Below are positions 43,748 through 60,370 of a stretch of 64,000 nt of DNA, in pieces (the stretch's first letter is position 1; each line of letters begins with the position of its first letter). The notes beneath the pieces were generated by a model. That model ran no database searches. It worked only from the letters and a program-made list of their open reading frames with translations, and was not told where the DNA came from. The stretch comes from Brevundimonas sp. (GTDB lineage: Bacteria > Pseudomonadota > Alphaproteobacteria > Caulobacterales > Caulobacteraceae): assembly GCA_027531145.1 (NCBI GenBank), contig JAPZRF010000012.1:36837-100836 (forward strand), read 5' to 3'. The position numbers were made by a program, and so were the translations under genes.

Positions 43748-44437
43748 ATGGCCAAGCAACCCAAGCGTATCCAGGCCTGGACCGGCGACCGCGAGTCGCT
43801 GCTGCCGTTCGGCGACGCCATCAAGCTGGTCAAGGACAACGCCAGGGCCAAGTTCGACGAGTCGATCGAGATCGCCGTCAACCTGGGCGTCGACCCGCGT
43901 CACGCCGACCAGCAGGTCCGCGGCGTCGTCAACCTGCCGTCGGGTACCGGCCGCGACGTGCGCGTCGCCGTCTTCGCCAAGGACGCCAAGGCCGATGAAG
44001 CCCGCGCCGCCGGCGCGGAACATGTCGGTGCCGAGGATCTGTTCGAGAAGATCAACGGCGGCTTCATGGACTTCGACCGCGTCATCGCCACCCCGGACAT
44101 GATGGGTCTGGTCGGCCGTCTCGGTAAGGTGCTGGGCCCGCGCGGCCTGATGCCGAACCCGAAGGTCGGCACCGTCACCCCGAACGTCGGCCAGGCGGTC
44201 AAGGACGCCAAGGGCGGTGCCGTGGAGTTCCGCGTCGAGAAGGCCGGCATCGTGCACGGCGGCATCGGCAAGGCCAGCTTCACCCAGGACGCCCTGGAGG
44301 CCAACGTGAAGGCCTTCGTCGACGCCCTGACCCGCGCCAAGCCGTCGGGGGCCAAGGGCACCTACGTCAAGCGCATCAGCCTGTCCTCGACGATGGGCCC
44401 GGGCGTGAAGGTCGATCCGGCGTCGCTGAACGCCTGA
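43748..44437 (+). CDS. rplA: 50S ribosomal protein L1
   Basis: 229 aa, full length. Signature motifs [19 protein letters not shown] and [16 protein letters not shown]1 forms the mobile stalk near the E site and in many bacteria represses its own rplKA mRNA. It lies 4 nt after rplK and is followed by an intrinsic terminator. Confidence 0.98.
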   Translation: MAKQPKRIQAWTGDRESLLPFGDAIKLVKDNARAKFDESIEIAVNLGVDPRHADQQVRGVVNLPSGTGRDVRVAVFAKDAKADEARAAGAEHVGAEDLFEKINGGFMDFDRVIATPDMMGLVGRLGKVLGPRGLMPNPKVGTVTPNVGQAVKDAKGGAVEFRVEKAGIVHGGIGKASFTQDALEANVKAFVDALTRAKPSGAKGTYVKRISLSSTMGPGVKVDPASLNA

Positions 44438-44460
44438 TCCGGTCTCGAGTCTGAACAAGG

Positions 44461-44490
44461 GGCGGCGGTCGTGAGATCGCCGCCTTTTTT
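44461..44490 (+). terminator. Intrinsic terminator after rplA
   Basis: GGCGGCG (44461-44467) pairs with CGCCGCC (44478-44484), followed directly by six Ts. It separates rplKA from the DUF2059 gene and rplJL. Confidence 0.8.
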
Positions 44491-44539
44491 CGTGCCTCGG
44501 TTGCGTCGCGCCTGTTATGGTGTGGCGAGGAGGCGCGAC

Positions 44540-45112
44540 ATGGCCCGGATGACATCCCTGCTGATTGCCGGTGCGCTGCTGCTCACCGGTCTGACGAGCC
44601 CGGCCCGGGCGCAGGAGCCTGAAGCGCCAACGGCGCTGGTCGAGCTGCAGGTGGCGGCGCCCGACACCGTTGACGCGACTGACCTTGCCGAGCGTCAGCA
44701 GTTGGCGGCGCAGTTCGTGGAGCTGTCCGTTATCGAGCCCATGCGCAAGAGCACCACCGCCATGGTGGAGGTCATGCTGTCCGACGGCGCGGCCCTTTCG
44801 GCCGAACAGACGGAATGGTGGCGCCGTCAGCTGCCGGAAGCGCTCATCGATATCTCCGAGGGTATCGCTGCTGTCTATGCGCCGCTCTATGCTGATCGCA
44901 TGACACGTGCGGAGCTTGAGGCCTTGTTGGCCTTCTATGAGACGCCGGCGGGGCGCGAGATTCTGCGCAAGACCACTGAGATCGGCTTTGAGGTTGGCGG
45001 GGCGGCGATGCTGGCGGCTATCGAGGGGCTGCAAGGCCTGCAGGTGAAGTTCTGCGGCGAGTTCGACTGCGCCGCGCTCGAGGCGGCGGCCCTGGGGGCC
45101 GCAAAGCCCTGA
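44540..45112 (+). CDS. Secreted DUF2059-type protein
   Basis: 190 aa. A signal peptide ends around SPARAQEP. The mature helical protein has QFVELSVIEPMRKS, ISEGIAAVYAPLYADRMTRA, then ELEALLAFYETPAGREILRK, which fits DUF2059. Two Cys near the end (FCGEFDC). It has an AGGAGG ribosome-binding site before the ATG at 44540. It is inserted between rplKA and rplJL, with a terminator before it and a promoter just after it. Confidence 0.83.
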   Translation: MARMTSLLIAGALLLTGLTSPARAQEPEAPTALVELQVAAPDTVDATDLAERQQLAAQFVELSVIEPMRKSTTAMVEVMLSDGAALSAEQTEWWRRQLPEALIDISEGIAAVYAPLYADRMTRAELEALLAFYETPAGREILRKTTEIGFEVGGAAMLAAIEGLQGLQVKFCGEFDCAALEAAALGAAKP

Positions 45113-45116
45113 GCAG

Positions 45117-45144
45117 TTGATTTCCCCGCGCCTTCGTCTATAGA
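45117..45144 (+). promoter_or_regulatory. Probable promoter of rplJ-rplL
   Basis: TTGATT at 45117 and TATAGA at 45139, spaced 16 bp, would begin transcription near 45151. It lies directly after the DUF2059 stop and leaves a leader of about 270 nt before rplJ. Confidence 0.6.
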
Positions 45145-45420
45145 GCCCGCTTCCCGCATCGGACCTGCCGGTGCGGACCTGTCCGAGAACTTCGGGGTTC
45201 GGGGGTCACCCGGACCATAAGCGCGGAACGGCCGTTCCGCCCCGGGGGGAGATGGGGATGCGATGAACTTCCGGCCGGTCGGCCCGCGGCTCGCGGGGCG
45301 AACGCACGGGTTCAGCCTTCCTTCGGACATTGACGACTGGTTGCGAACGTCCCCCGGGGCGCGCGCGGCCACACGCCGTCGGGGCCTGTCCCGTCGGTGA
45401 ACGCGTAAACGGAGACCGCA
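45145..45420 (+). promoter_or_regulatory. Long rplJ leader, probable L10 autoregulatory region
   Basis: About 270 nt without a convincing gene and with several GC-rich inverted repeats (for example CGGAACGG-CCGTTCCG at 45223-45238). L10(L12)4 complexes bind an rplJ leader structure in many bacteria. The position and structure suit that role. The exact L10 fold was not modelled. Confidence 0.45.
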
Positions 45421-45936
45421 ATGGACCGCGCACAAAAGGCCGAGTCGATCGAGACGCTGAAGGGCGTCTTCGCCGACGCCGGCACCGTGGTCGTGACCCA
45501 CAACCTGGGTCTGACCGTTGCGGAGATGGAAGATCTGCGTGGCCGCCTCCGCAAGGAAGGCGCCGCGTACAAGGTGGTCAAGAACCGCCTGGCCCTGAAG
45601 GCCCTGCAGGCCCCCGAGGGCAGCGACTATCACTCGCTGTTCAAGGGCCCGGTCGGCATCGCCTTCGCGCCGGATCCGGTGACCGCCGCCAAGGTCACGG
45701 CCGAGTTCGCCAAGGGGAACGACAAGTTCGTGATCCAGGGCGGCTTCATGGGCGAGAAGGTTCTCGACGCCAAGGGCGTGGACGCGCTGTCCAAGCTCCC
45801 GTCGCTGGACCAGATCCGCGCCCAGCTGATCGGTCTGCTGAACGCCCCGGCCACCAAGGTCGCCGGCGTCATCCAGGCCCCGGCCGCCCAGCTGGCTCGC
45901 GTTGTCGGTGCCTACGCTGCCAAGGACGCGGCCTGA
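45421..45936 (+). CDS. rplJ: 50S ribosomal protein L10
   Basis: 171 aa. Signature MDRAQKAESIETLKGVFADA, then LRKEGAAYKVVKNRLALKAL and GVIQAPAAQLARVVGAYA. L10 anchors the L7/L12 stalk. Starts ATG 45421 behind GGAGACC. It is followed by rplL after 65 nt. Confidence 0.97.
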   Translation: MDRAQKAESIETLKGVFADAGTVVVTHNLGLTVAEMEDLRGRLRKEGAAYKVVKNRLALKALQAPEGSDYHSLFKGPVGIAFAPDPVTAAKVTAEFAKGNDKFVIQGGFMGEKVLDAKGVDALSKLPSLDQIRAQLIGLLNAPATKVAGVIQAPAAQLARVVGAYAAKDAA

Positions 45937-46001
45937 AACCCGGCCTGAGACCCGCCATCTCCCGAAACTGAACCCACCCATTCCCCGAAGGAAACTGAAC
46001 T

Positions 46002-46391
46002 ATGGCTGACCTGTCCAAGATCGTTGATGACCTGTCCTCGCTGACCGTTCTCGAAGCCGCCGAACTGGCCAAGCTTTTGGAAGAGAAGTGGGGCGTCTCG
46101 GCCGCCGCTCCGGTGGCCATGGCCATGCCGGCCGGCGGTGGTGCCGGCGCTGCCCCGGCCGAGGCCGTCGAGGAGCAGACCGAGTTCACTGTCGTCCTGC
46201 TGGACGGCGGCGACAAGAAGATCAACGTCATCAAGGAAGTCCGTGGCGTACGTAGCGACCTGGGCCTGAAGGAAGCCAAGGACCTCGTCGAAGGCGCGCC
46301 GCAGAACGTCGTCGAGAACGTCTCCAAGCAGAACGCCGAAGAAGTGGCCAAGAAGCTCACCGAAGCCGGCGCCAAGGTCCAGATCAAGTAA
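46002..46391 (+). CDS. rplL: 50S ribosomal protein L7/L12
   Basis: 129 aa. N-terminal dimerisation domain ([20 protein letters not shown]), a flexible Ala/Gly hinge and the factor-binding domain ([34 protein letters not shown]). It binds elongation factors on the ribosome stalk. It ends 25 nt before a strong terminator; unlike the classical order, rpoB does not follow directly. Confidence 0.98.
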   Translation: MADLSKIVDDLSSLTVLEAAELAKLLEEKWGVSAAAPVAMAMPAGGGAGAAPAEAVEEQTEFTVVLLDGGDKKINVIKEVRGVRSDLGLKEAKDLVEGAPQNVVENVSKQNAEEVAKKLTEAGAKVQIK

Positions 46392-46415
46392 TCTGGCCTC
46401 ACGTCGAGACCTTGA

Positions 46416-46446
46416 ACGGGCCGGGGAGCGATCCCCGGCCCGTTTT
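46416..46446 (+). terminator. Intrinsic terminator after rplL
   Basis: A perfect 12-bp stem (46416-46427 with 46432-46443) closed by a GCGA (GNRA) tetraloop, then TTTT. The stem core GGGGAGCGATCCCC resembles the rpoC terminator. Confidence 0.9.
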
Positions 46447-46461
46447 CACTCGCATCCTCGG

Positions 46462-47250
46462 TCAGGTCGCCCTGTCCGAAAGGCGCTGTGACAGGGCCAT
46501 GCCCGCCGCGATATCCACGCAGTCGCCCCAGGTGGCGCGCAGTTCAATGAGCCGTTGGCGCATCTCTGCGGGGTCGGGGGCGACGCCGAGTTCGGCTCCC
46601 CTGTCTGTTAGTCGCCGGGCCACAAGCTCCACGCCGCTTCGGGCCCGATCAAGTTCGCCGAGGTCCGCCAGCAGGTCCGCGCGGATCTCGGGCGTCATTG
46701 TCGGGATGCCCATGGCGAGGGGCAAGGTCCGGCCACTCGCGATGTGCTCTTCGCCGGCGCCGCGCGCTATGCTCTCGACCGAGAACAGCACCTGCGACAG
46801 GAGAAGAAGTCTTTCGGGCGACACGCGCTTTGAGGCCTCTGTCGCCAGAAGCCGCTGCAGGCTGGCCGAGCGCCACGGGCGCAACATGGGCTGATAGGCT
46901 CGCGGCAGCGCAAGCTTGGTGCTGTTAGATTCGTCATGAGGGAACGGTTGCGGCGCGTAGCTTCCGGTCGCCTTGTCCAGGCCGGCCGCGAGGAACGCCA
47001 CGCGTTCCCGCAGGCATCGGTCGACAGCGATCCTCTCGATCGCCTGGGCAAGGTTCAGTTCCAGTTCCTGGCGCGCCAGGCGCTCAAGATCGCGGCCCTC
47101 CTGCCGCCAGCGCCCTTCCTGCACGCTGTTTTCAAGCCCAAGGGCGATAAGTACCCCGAAGATGATGATGACGAGCTCGATCAGACGCTTGCGGTCGGGC
47201 CGCCATCGCCACCAGCGACGCCGGGCCGGCTGTGGTTCCGCCTCGGACAT
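46462..47250 (-). CDS. Membrane-anchored protein of unknown function
   Basis: 262 aa. A short basic N-terminus (RRRWWRWRPDRKR) precedes one membrane helix (LIELVIIIFGVLIALGLE), then an extracytoplasmic helical domain with two Cys (C83-type VDRCLRERV and GDCVDIAAG). The arrangement resembles a widespread but uncharacterised proteobacterial family; I do not assign a name. It is convergent with rplL and downstream of the M61 gene on the same strand. Confidence 0.7.
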   Translation of the reverse strand: MSEAEPQPARRRWWRWRPDRKRLIELVIIIFGVLIALGLENSVQEGRWRQEGRDLERLARQELELNLAQAIERIAVDRCLRERVAFLAAGLDKATGSYAPQPFPHDESNSTKLALPRAYQPMLRPWRSASLQRLLATEASKRVSPERLLLLSQVLFSVESIARGAGEEHIASGRTLPLAMGIPTMTPEIRADLLADLGELDRARSGVELVARRLTDRGAELGVAPDPAEMRQRLIELRATWGDCVDIAAGMALSQRLSDRAT

Positions 47251-47293
47251 TCAGATCTCTCCCCGGCATCTGTTTCTGTTTGTTCCCGCAGCA

Positions 47294-49258
47294 CTAAGGT
47301 CGCCGTGCGGCGAGGATGTCGCCCAGCCGGTCCGGCGTGCCGGCCACCCGCTCCAGCCGCGGGTGGCGCAGGCCCTCGCGCCAGTCGAAGTTGAGGGTGC
47401 GCACCCGGTCGCCGTTGCGCACCACGAGCGTCAGGGGTCCGCCGGACTTCGCCCCCGTGATCGCGGCGCGAAGGGCCTCGGCCGACGGCCCGCGGTCATT
47501 GACGGCGATCAGGTCCCAGCCGACGCCCAGACCCTGCTCGAACGCCGGCGAGCCCCAGACCACCCCGCCGATGCGGCCGTTGGCGGCGAGGGTGAAACCC
47601 AGCGAGTAGCGGAAGTCACTTGCCCAGCCGGGACTGATGCTCTTCTCAAGGGCGCTGGGCTCCTCCACCCAGGTCAGCCGGTAGCCGCCGCGTTCGATCC
47701 CGCCGAGCGGCGCGCGGGCGTCCGGGCCGACCGCATCAAGACGCTGACGCAGGAAGCCGGCCCAGTCGTGCGGGTGCACGGCGTTCAGCGCGTCCACCAG
47801 CTCTTCGAAGGTGTAGCCGCGCGCTTCTGCCTGGCCGTCGAGCCGGCCGAAGAAGCTCCGGGCGAAGTCGTCCAGCGAGCGGCGACCACCGGTGCCCTCG
47901 CGGATCAGCGTGTCGGCGTCCAGCCAGACCAGCAGGGCCTCGTCATAGTAGTCCGTGGTGGTGCGCATCCAAGACGGCCACTGCCCCGGGACCCGGTAGC
48001 CCAGCAGGTTATGGTTCTGGGTGTCCTGCAGCGCGCGCCACTGGCGGCCCGGCTGGGTCTGGTAGAAGGCGGCATGCTCGGCGAAGCTCGCCAGCGTTTC
48101 CTCGGGGCTTGCGAGGCCCGCGCGCGCGGCCAGCACCTCGCCCCAGTAGGACGTCAGCCCCTCATAGACGAACATCAGCGTGTTCTGGGTCGGCACATTG
48201 TAGTTGGCGGTCAGCTCGTCCGCTGGCCGCATGGACTTGCCGTTCCAGGAGTGGACATACTCGTGGGGCAGTAGCTGGCGCGCGCCCAACGCCCCGGTCC
48301 CGCGGCGGAAGAAGTCCGGCGAGACTGTATTCTCGGACGAGCGATGGTGCTCCAGTCCGATGCCGCCCAGCCGACTGGTGGCGGCGACTAGGAATTCGTA
48401 GCGGTCGAACGGCCGCGCGCCGAACAGGCGATCGGCCTGGGTCACGAGCGACCGGTATTTGTCGATCAACCCCGGCGCGGCCTCCAGCTGTCCCGCCTCG
48501 TCGGCGACGAGGCTGAGGTGGACCGGGGACGGGCCGTCTGCATCCAGCGCATAACGGCGGTAATGTTCGCCGGCGAACATGGGGCTGTCCACGAGGGTAT
48601 AGAGGTTCACCGGGGCGAACCGGACGACGTCGCCGTCACGTCCGACCTCGTCCAGGGCGACGCCGAAGCCCCAGCCCGCCGGCAGCCGGATCGATGGCTC
48701 GACCGTGATCCCGCTGGCGACGTAACCGGCCGGATAAAGGATGGCCTTCTCCCATTGCATGTTGACCATGCCGGGGGTCTGGACCACGCGCCACGGGCCG
48801 CCGTCCGGCTGGGTCAGCCACTGGAAGGCCACCTCGATCTCCCCGACGTCGGCGGGCACGTCGAGATGGAAGGCATAGGGCTCCAGGGTGTCGCGCACCC
48901 ACTCCAGCCGCCGGCCGTCGGGCGCTGTGACGGTCAGGCCGGCCAGCAGCTGGATCGGACCCGTGTCGGCGTGGTTGCCGGGTAGATACTCGGGATAGAG
49001 CAGGGTCATGGGCCCGGCTGCGGCGACCGGGATGGTCTGGCGCACGCTGATGATACGGCGGTCACGATCGGTGACGTCGGCCTGGTAGCGGATCACCCCG
49101 GGGTAGGCGGCGCGGGTCGGGGCCGGTATGCCCGGTTGGGCTCGCGGCAGGGCCAGGGCAGCGTCTCGGGGGGCGGTGACTACCGGGGTTTGGACGAGCG
49201 CGGGGGCGGCCGTTGCGAGAACGAGGGCGGCCACGCCGGCCGGCAGGAACAACTTCAT
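47294..49258 (-). CDS. Secreted M61-family (glycyl) aminopeptidase with PDZ domain
   Basis: 654 aa. A signal peptide, an N-terminal beta domain (about 50-215), a thermolysin-like domain with the HExxH zinc motif in LLPHEYVHSWNGKSMRP and the third ligand Glu in VYEGLTSYWGEVLAAR, then a C-terminal PDZ-like domain (GRIGGVVWGSPAFEQGLGVG). The family prefers N-terminal Gly/Ala. It is probably periplasmic. The neighbouring FKBP gene upstream on the same strand may form an operon for envelope protein quality control, by inference. Confidence 0.93.
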   Translation of the reverse strand: MKLFLPAGVAALVLATAAPALVQTPVVTAPRDAALALPRAQPGIPAPTRAAYPGVIRYQADVTDRDRRIISVRQTIPVAAAGPMTLLYPEYLPGNHADTGPIQLLAGLTVTAPDGRRLEWVRDTLEPYAFHLDVPADVGEIEVAFQWLTQPDGGPWRVVQTPGMVNMQWEKAILYPAGYVASGITVEPSIRLPAGWGFGVALDEVGRDGDVVRFAPVNLYTLVDSPMFAGEHYRRYALDADGPSPVHLSLVADEAGQLEAAPGLIDKYRSLVTQADRLFGARPFDRYEFLVAATSRLGGIGLEHHRSSENTVSPDFFRRGTGALGARQLLPHEYVHSWNGKSMRPADELTANYNVPTQNTLMFVYEGLTSYWGEVLAARAGLASPEETLASFAEHAAFYQTQPGRQWRALQDTQNHNLLGYRVPGQWPSWMRTTTDYYDEALLVWLDADTLIREGTGGRRSLDDFARSFFGRLDGQAEARGYTFEELVDALNAVHPHDWAGFLRQRLDAVGPDARAPLGGIERGGYRLTWVEEPSALEKSISPGWASDFRYSLGFTLAANGRIGGVVWGSPAFEQGLGVGWDLIAVNDRGPSAEALRAAITGAKSGGPLTLVVRNGDRVRTLNFDWREGLRHPRLERVAGTPDRLGDILAARRP

Positions 49259-49336
49259 GGAGGACCCCGGAACGGACTCGCCGCGACGCGCGGCGCCCGC
49301 AGATCAGGGCGCCCGTCCGGCAGCGTCAACCCGTCT

Positions 49337-49852
49337 TCAGGCCGCGGGGCGAACCTCCAGCAGCTCCACCGTGAAGCGCAGCGCCGAGTTCGGCGGGATC
49401 TCGCCGCCGCCGGTGCCCCGGGATCCGTAGGCCAGCTCTGCGGGGATCAGGAACTCGAAGGTCTCGCCGGTGCGCATCAGGCCGACCCCCTCGGTCCAGC
49501 CGCGAATGACCCGGTTCAGCGGAAACTCGGCCGGCTCGTTGCGGGCGTAGGAGCTGTCGAACTCGCGTCCGTCGATGAAGGTCCCGCGATAGTGGACGAC
49601 GACGGTATCCCGCGCCGCCGGCTGGACGCCGGCCGGGCGGGCCGGACCGACGCGGCGATACTGCAGGCCGCTGGCGGTCGTGGTCCAGCCGCGCCGCTCG
49701 GCGTTCCAGGCGAGGTGCGCTGCCTGGGCGGCCTCCCAGTCAGTTTGCAGACCCGTGGGCGGCGCGGCCGGAACGGGCGGTGGCGGCGGGGCGCAGGCGG
49801 CGAGGGCGGCGGTGGCCAGAACGGCGGCGAGGGCAGGAGCGAAACGCATCAT
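49337..49852 (-). CDS. FKBP-type peptidyl-prolyl isomerase lipoprotein
   Basis: 171 aa. A lipobox (ATAALAAC) anchors it after a signal sequence. The C-terminal FKBP domain (about 65-165) is typical: VVVHYRGTFIDGREFDSSY, GWTEGVGLMRTGETFEFLIP, ELAYGSRGTGGGEIPPNSAL. It would isomerise prolyl bonds at the outer membrane. Start ATG 49852 or 49849. It lies 78 nt upstream of the M61 peptidase gene. Confidence 0.93.
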   Translation of the reverse strand: MMRFAPALAAVLATAALAACAPPPPPVPAAPPTGLQTDWEAAQAAHLAWNAERRGWTTTASGLQYRRVGPARPAGVQPAARDTVVVHYRGTFIDGREFDSSYARNEPAEFPLNRVIRGWTEGVGLMRTGETFEFLIPAELAYGSRGTGGGEIPPNSALRFTVELLEVRPAA

Positions 49853-50102
49853 GCCGGGACGCTAGCGAGCGCCGCTGCCGGCCACAAGCCGGGCCTTGCT
49901 TCGCTCAAGGAACCGCCGCTCCGCTGGCGCAGGCTCAAGCGCCAGGGCGGCGTCCCGAGGGGGCCACGGCATCGCCGGCTCTCCGGTGGCGCGGCTCGGC
50001 CCATTTGTTCCTGCGTCACAATCGAACGATGCGCGAGAGGGTGCGGGAACAACAGCGCCGGCAGACTTTCCGCGAATCCCTCGAAAGGCGTAGGCTCCTG
50101 TG

Positions 50103-50306
50103 ATGGCCCAGCTTGTTCTTTCCGACGTCGACGAGGCGGTGTTCGCCCGGCTCGAGGCGCGCGCGGCCCGCCACCACACCACGGTGGAGGAAGAGGCGAG
50201 GCGCGCTCTTGCAGAAAGTGTCAGTCAGGAATTCGCCGCCGTGATCGCCCGGTTCGACGCCTTCGTCGCCGCCCTGCCGCCGGAGCCCGAGGCCGGACCC
50301 CGGTGA
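50103..50306 (+). CDS. Ribbon-helix-helix antitoxin (FitA/VapB-like)
   Basis: 67 aa. The N-terminal ribbon-helix-helix (AQLVLSDVDEAVFARLEARA, then HTTVEEEARRAL) fits FitA/VapB-type DNA-binding antitoxins; the C-terminal half would bind the toxin. The last codons overlap the PIN-domain gene by 4 nt (GTGA), typical of toxin-antitoxin pairs. The 250-bp space upstream (49853-50102) separates it from the FKBP gene and should hold its promoter. A GTG three bases earlier is an alternative start. Confidence 0.85.
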   Translation: MAQLVLSDVDEAVFARLEARAARHHTTVEEEARRALAESVSQEFAAVIARFDAFVAALPPEPEAGPR

Positions 50307-50716
50307 GTCTCGTCGTCGACTCCTCGGTCGTGCTGAAGTGGGTCCTGCCCGAGCCCGGGCGCGAGCGCGCGCTGGCCCTGATCGGCGAGAAGGCCCTCTT
50401 CGCCCCCGACCTGCTGCTGGTGGAATGCGCCGACGTCCTGGCCGTGCGCGCCGAGCAGGGCCGGATGAGCGACGCCCAGGCCCAGGCCGGCCTGCGCCTG
50501 ATCCGCAGCGTCGCCGGACTGCTGGTACGGCCGGGCGAACCCTATATCGAGGCCGCTCAGGCCCTGGCGCTGGAGTTGCGTCAGAGTGCTCACGCCTGCC
50601 TGTATCTGGCCATGGCGCTGGCCGAGGGACGTCGGCTGGCCACCGCCGACGCGGCCTTCGCCGAGGCGGTCGAGGCCCATGGCGTTCACGCCCGGGTGCT
50701 GCGACGTCTGGACTGA
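50303..50716 (+). CDS. PIN-domain (VapC-like) protein lacking one catalytic Asp
   Basis: 137 aa, starting with GTG at 50303. PIN-domain ribonucleases use three or four acidic residues. D6 (VVDSSVVLKWV), E41 (LLLVECADVL) and D116 (RLATADAAF) are present. The fourth, in the usual YDxxYLALA motif, is missing: the aligned segment is SAHACLYLAMAL with Ala at 98. The toxin may thus be weak or inactive, or bind RNA without cutting. It overlaps the antitoxin gene, and the pair sits directly upstream of the rpoB leader. Confidence 0.87.
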   Translation: MSLVVDSSVVLKWVLPEPGRERALALIGEKALFAPDLLLVECADVLAVRAEQGRMSDAQAQAGLRLIRSVAGLLVRPGEPYIEAAQALALELRQSAHACLYLAMALAEGRRLATADAAFAEAVEAHGVHARVLRRLD

Positions 50717-51005
50717 CGGCCCGTCGCGCCGAAGGGCTTTATTTCGCCACGAAAGCGCGTATACGGATCGGATCCGCACACTCTGAAAGAGGTCGCGCGA
50801 AAGCGCCGAGGCCCGGTCTGTCGCCCTCCGACCGGTGCGAAGGCGCACTCCTCCCCAAGGGAGCTGACAAGTCCAGGTGTCCTGGCCCGGGTGCGGGTCG
50901 AGGGTGGACGCCGAGAATCAAGGCCGCGGTTCGTCCGGGAGGGCGGGGCGCGGTCTCTGCTGCATTGGACGCGGGGCTCCCGGCCCTGCGCATTGGGAAG
51001 ATAGA
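50717..51005 (+). promoter_or_regulatory. rpoB upstream region
   Basis: 289 bp without a convincing gene. It should carry the rpoB promoter. A TATACG at 50760 could be a -10 element, but no good -35 is seen, so I do not call a specific promoter. The last 12 bases (GGGAAGATAGA) hold the rpoB ribosome-binding site. Confidence 0.35.
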
Positions 51006-55121
<4,116 letters not shown>

Positions 55122-55123
55122 TT

Positions 55124-55221
55124 GAGTGGCGAGTGGCGAGTGACGAGTGGCGAGCAAGCCCCGTCACTCGCTGCCGCCGAATTCTCGCCACTAACCACTC
55201 GCCACTCGCCACTACTTTTTT
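55124..55221 (+). repeat. Long inverted repeat plus T-run between rpoB and rpoC
   Basis: The left arm (55124-55154) is a run of GAGTGGC-type units. The right arm (55184-55214) is its inverse complement at 27 of 31 positions. Six Ts follow at 55216-55221. The loop is 29 nt. As RNA it would form a stem of about 27 pairs right after the rpoB stop and 33 nt before rpoC, with the shape of an intrinsic terminator or attenuator, in a place where the two subunits are normally co-transcribed. The GAGTGGC units do not occur as an array elsewhere in this window. Confidence 0.85.
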
Positions 55222-55254
55222 CGCGGCCCCTGCGCCGCAGAAGGAACTGACAAG

Positions 55255-59454
<4,200 letters not shown>

Positions 59455-59480
59455 CCGGCGAGGCTTGTGCTCGATCTGTG

Positions 59481-59510
59481 AAAGGCCCGGGAGCGATCCC
59501 GGGCCTTTTT
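59481..59510 (+). terminator. Intrinsic terminator after rpoC
   Basis: AAAGGCCCGGGA (59481-59492), a GCGA tetraloop and TCCCGGGCCTTT (59497-59508), extended by two further Ts. Its core GGGAGCGATCCC is shared with the rplL terminator. Confidence 0.9.
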
Positions 59511-59518
59511 CGTGGGTG

Positions 59519-60277
59519 TCAGTCCAGCTTGTTGGACGGCTGGCGCAGGACGGTGGTCGCGCCCTGGCGCATGTCGACGCCGGGCACGTCCGGCAGGTGC
59601 GCCCCGGCGCAGGTGCCGCGCAGGTTGCTGCCGACGCAGTCCGCAGAGGCCCCGCTGACCCCGACCCCGCCGGACAGCGGCGCACGCCGCGCCTCGTACT
59701 GCGCCAGCGCCCGGGCGCCCTCCGCTGCGAAGCGGGCGTCGCGGCGGGGGTCGCCGCTGCCGGTGATCGGGGCGGCGCGGGCGGCGGCCTGACCGAAGGC
59801 CTCGTCGCAGGCCGCGCGCTCGGCGGCGGTCAGGGTCTCGCGGCGCAGGCGGCAGCCGACGCCGCTGTTGCGCAGGGCGCGGGCCATGCGGTCGCCCGTG
59901 GCCTCCGGCTGGACGGTCCAGTCGCGCGGCACGGCGACGCCGGCGGGGGCCTCGGGCCCCTGCAGGGCGCGGTCAGTCTCGTCGTCCGGGCGCAGGCGCA
60001 CCCGGGGCGCTTCGGGACGACGGGCCACGGGCCGGCCCGCGGCCGGGGCGGGCAGGGGGACCGCGGCGGCCGGCGGGCGCGGCCGCTCGTCGGGCAGCAG
60101 CGGTCGCGGCGCAATATCGAGCAGGATGAGGGGCTGGTCCCGCGCCACGACCGGCGGCGGGCCGCCGAGCCAGCGCAGGCTGAGCGGCCCCAGCACCGCC
60201 AGATGCAGCAGCACGGACGCCGCCAGCAGCGCCCCGGCGCGCCGTCGCGCCGCCTGCTCCTTGAGCCCTGCCGCCAT
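59519..60277 (-). CDS. Membrane-anchored Pro-rich protein of unknown function
   Basis: About 252 aa. A short basic N-terminus, one membrane helix (AGALLAASVLLHLAVLGPLS) and a Pro-rich stretch (LLPDERPRPPAAAVPLPAPA) give it a TonB-like layout. The C-terminal half has several Cys (GVGCRLRRETLTAAERAACD, SADCVGSNLRGTCAG) but no TonB C-terminal domain. I chose the ATG at 60277, behind GGGAGGG; an ATG at 60280 is too close to it. It is convergent with rpoC and diverges from rpsL. Confidence 0.72.
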   Translation of the reverse strand: MAAGLKEQAARRRAGALLAASVLLHLAVLGPLSLRWLGGPPPVVARDQPLILLDIAPRPLLPDERPRPPAAAVPLPAPAAGRPVARRPEAPRVRLRPDDETDRALQGPEAPAGVAVPRDWTVQPEATGDRMARALRNSGVGCRLRRETLTAAERAACDEAFGQAAARAAPITGSGDPRRDARFAAEGARALAQYEARRAPLSGGVGVSGASADCVGSNLRGTCAGAHLPDVPGVDMRQGATTVLRQPSNKLD

Positions 60278-60341
60278 CATCCCTCCCGATCGACGCCAGT
60301 CGAGCGGCAAAAGGCGGCGACTTTCGGGCCGCGGCTCGCCC

Positions 60342-60370
60342 TTGACCCCGGCGCCCTTCGCGCGTAGAGA
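60342..60370 (+). promoter_or_regulatory. Probable promoter of the rpsL-rpsG-fusA-tuf operon
   Basis: TTGACC at 60342 and TAGAGA at 60365 are 17 bp apart, a good alphaproteobacterial housekeeping promoter. The start would be near 60377, giving a leader of about 250 nt. Confidence 0.65.

Noticed and set aside
49136..50302. Long plus-strand open frame leading into the PIN gene
   Set aside because: Only the last 137 codons (from 50303) resemble a protein family; the upstream part is antisense to the FKBP gene and has no recognisable sequence.
55124..55221. CRISPR-like array between rpoB and rpoC
   Set aside because: The units are 7-nt, contiguous and inverted, with no spacers and no cas genes; it is a hairpin.
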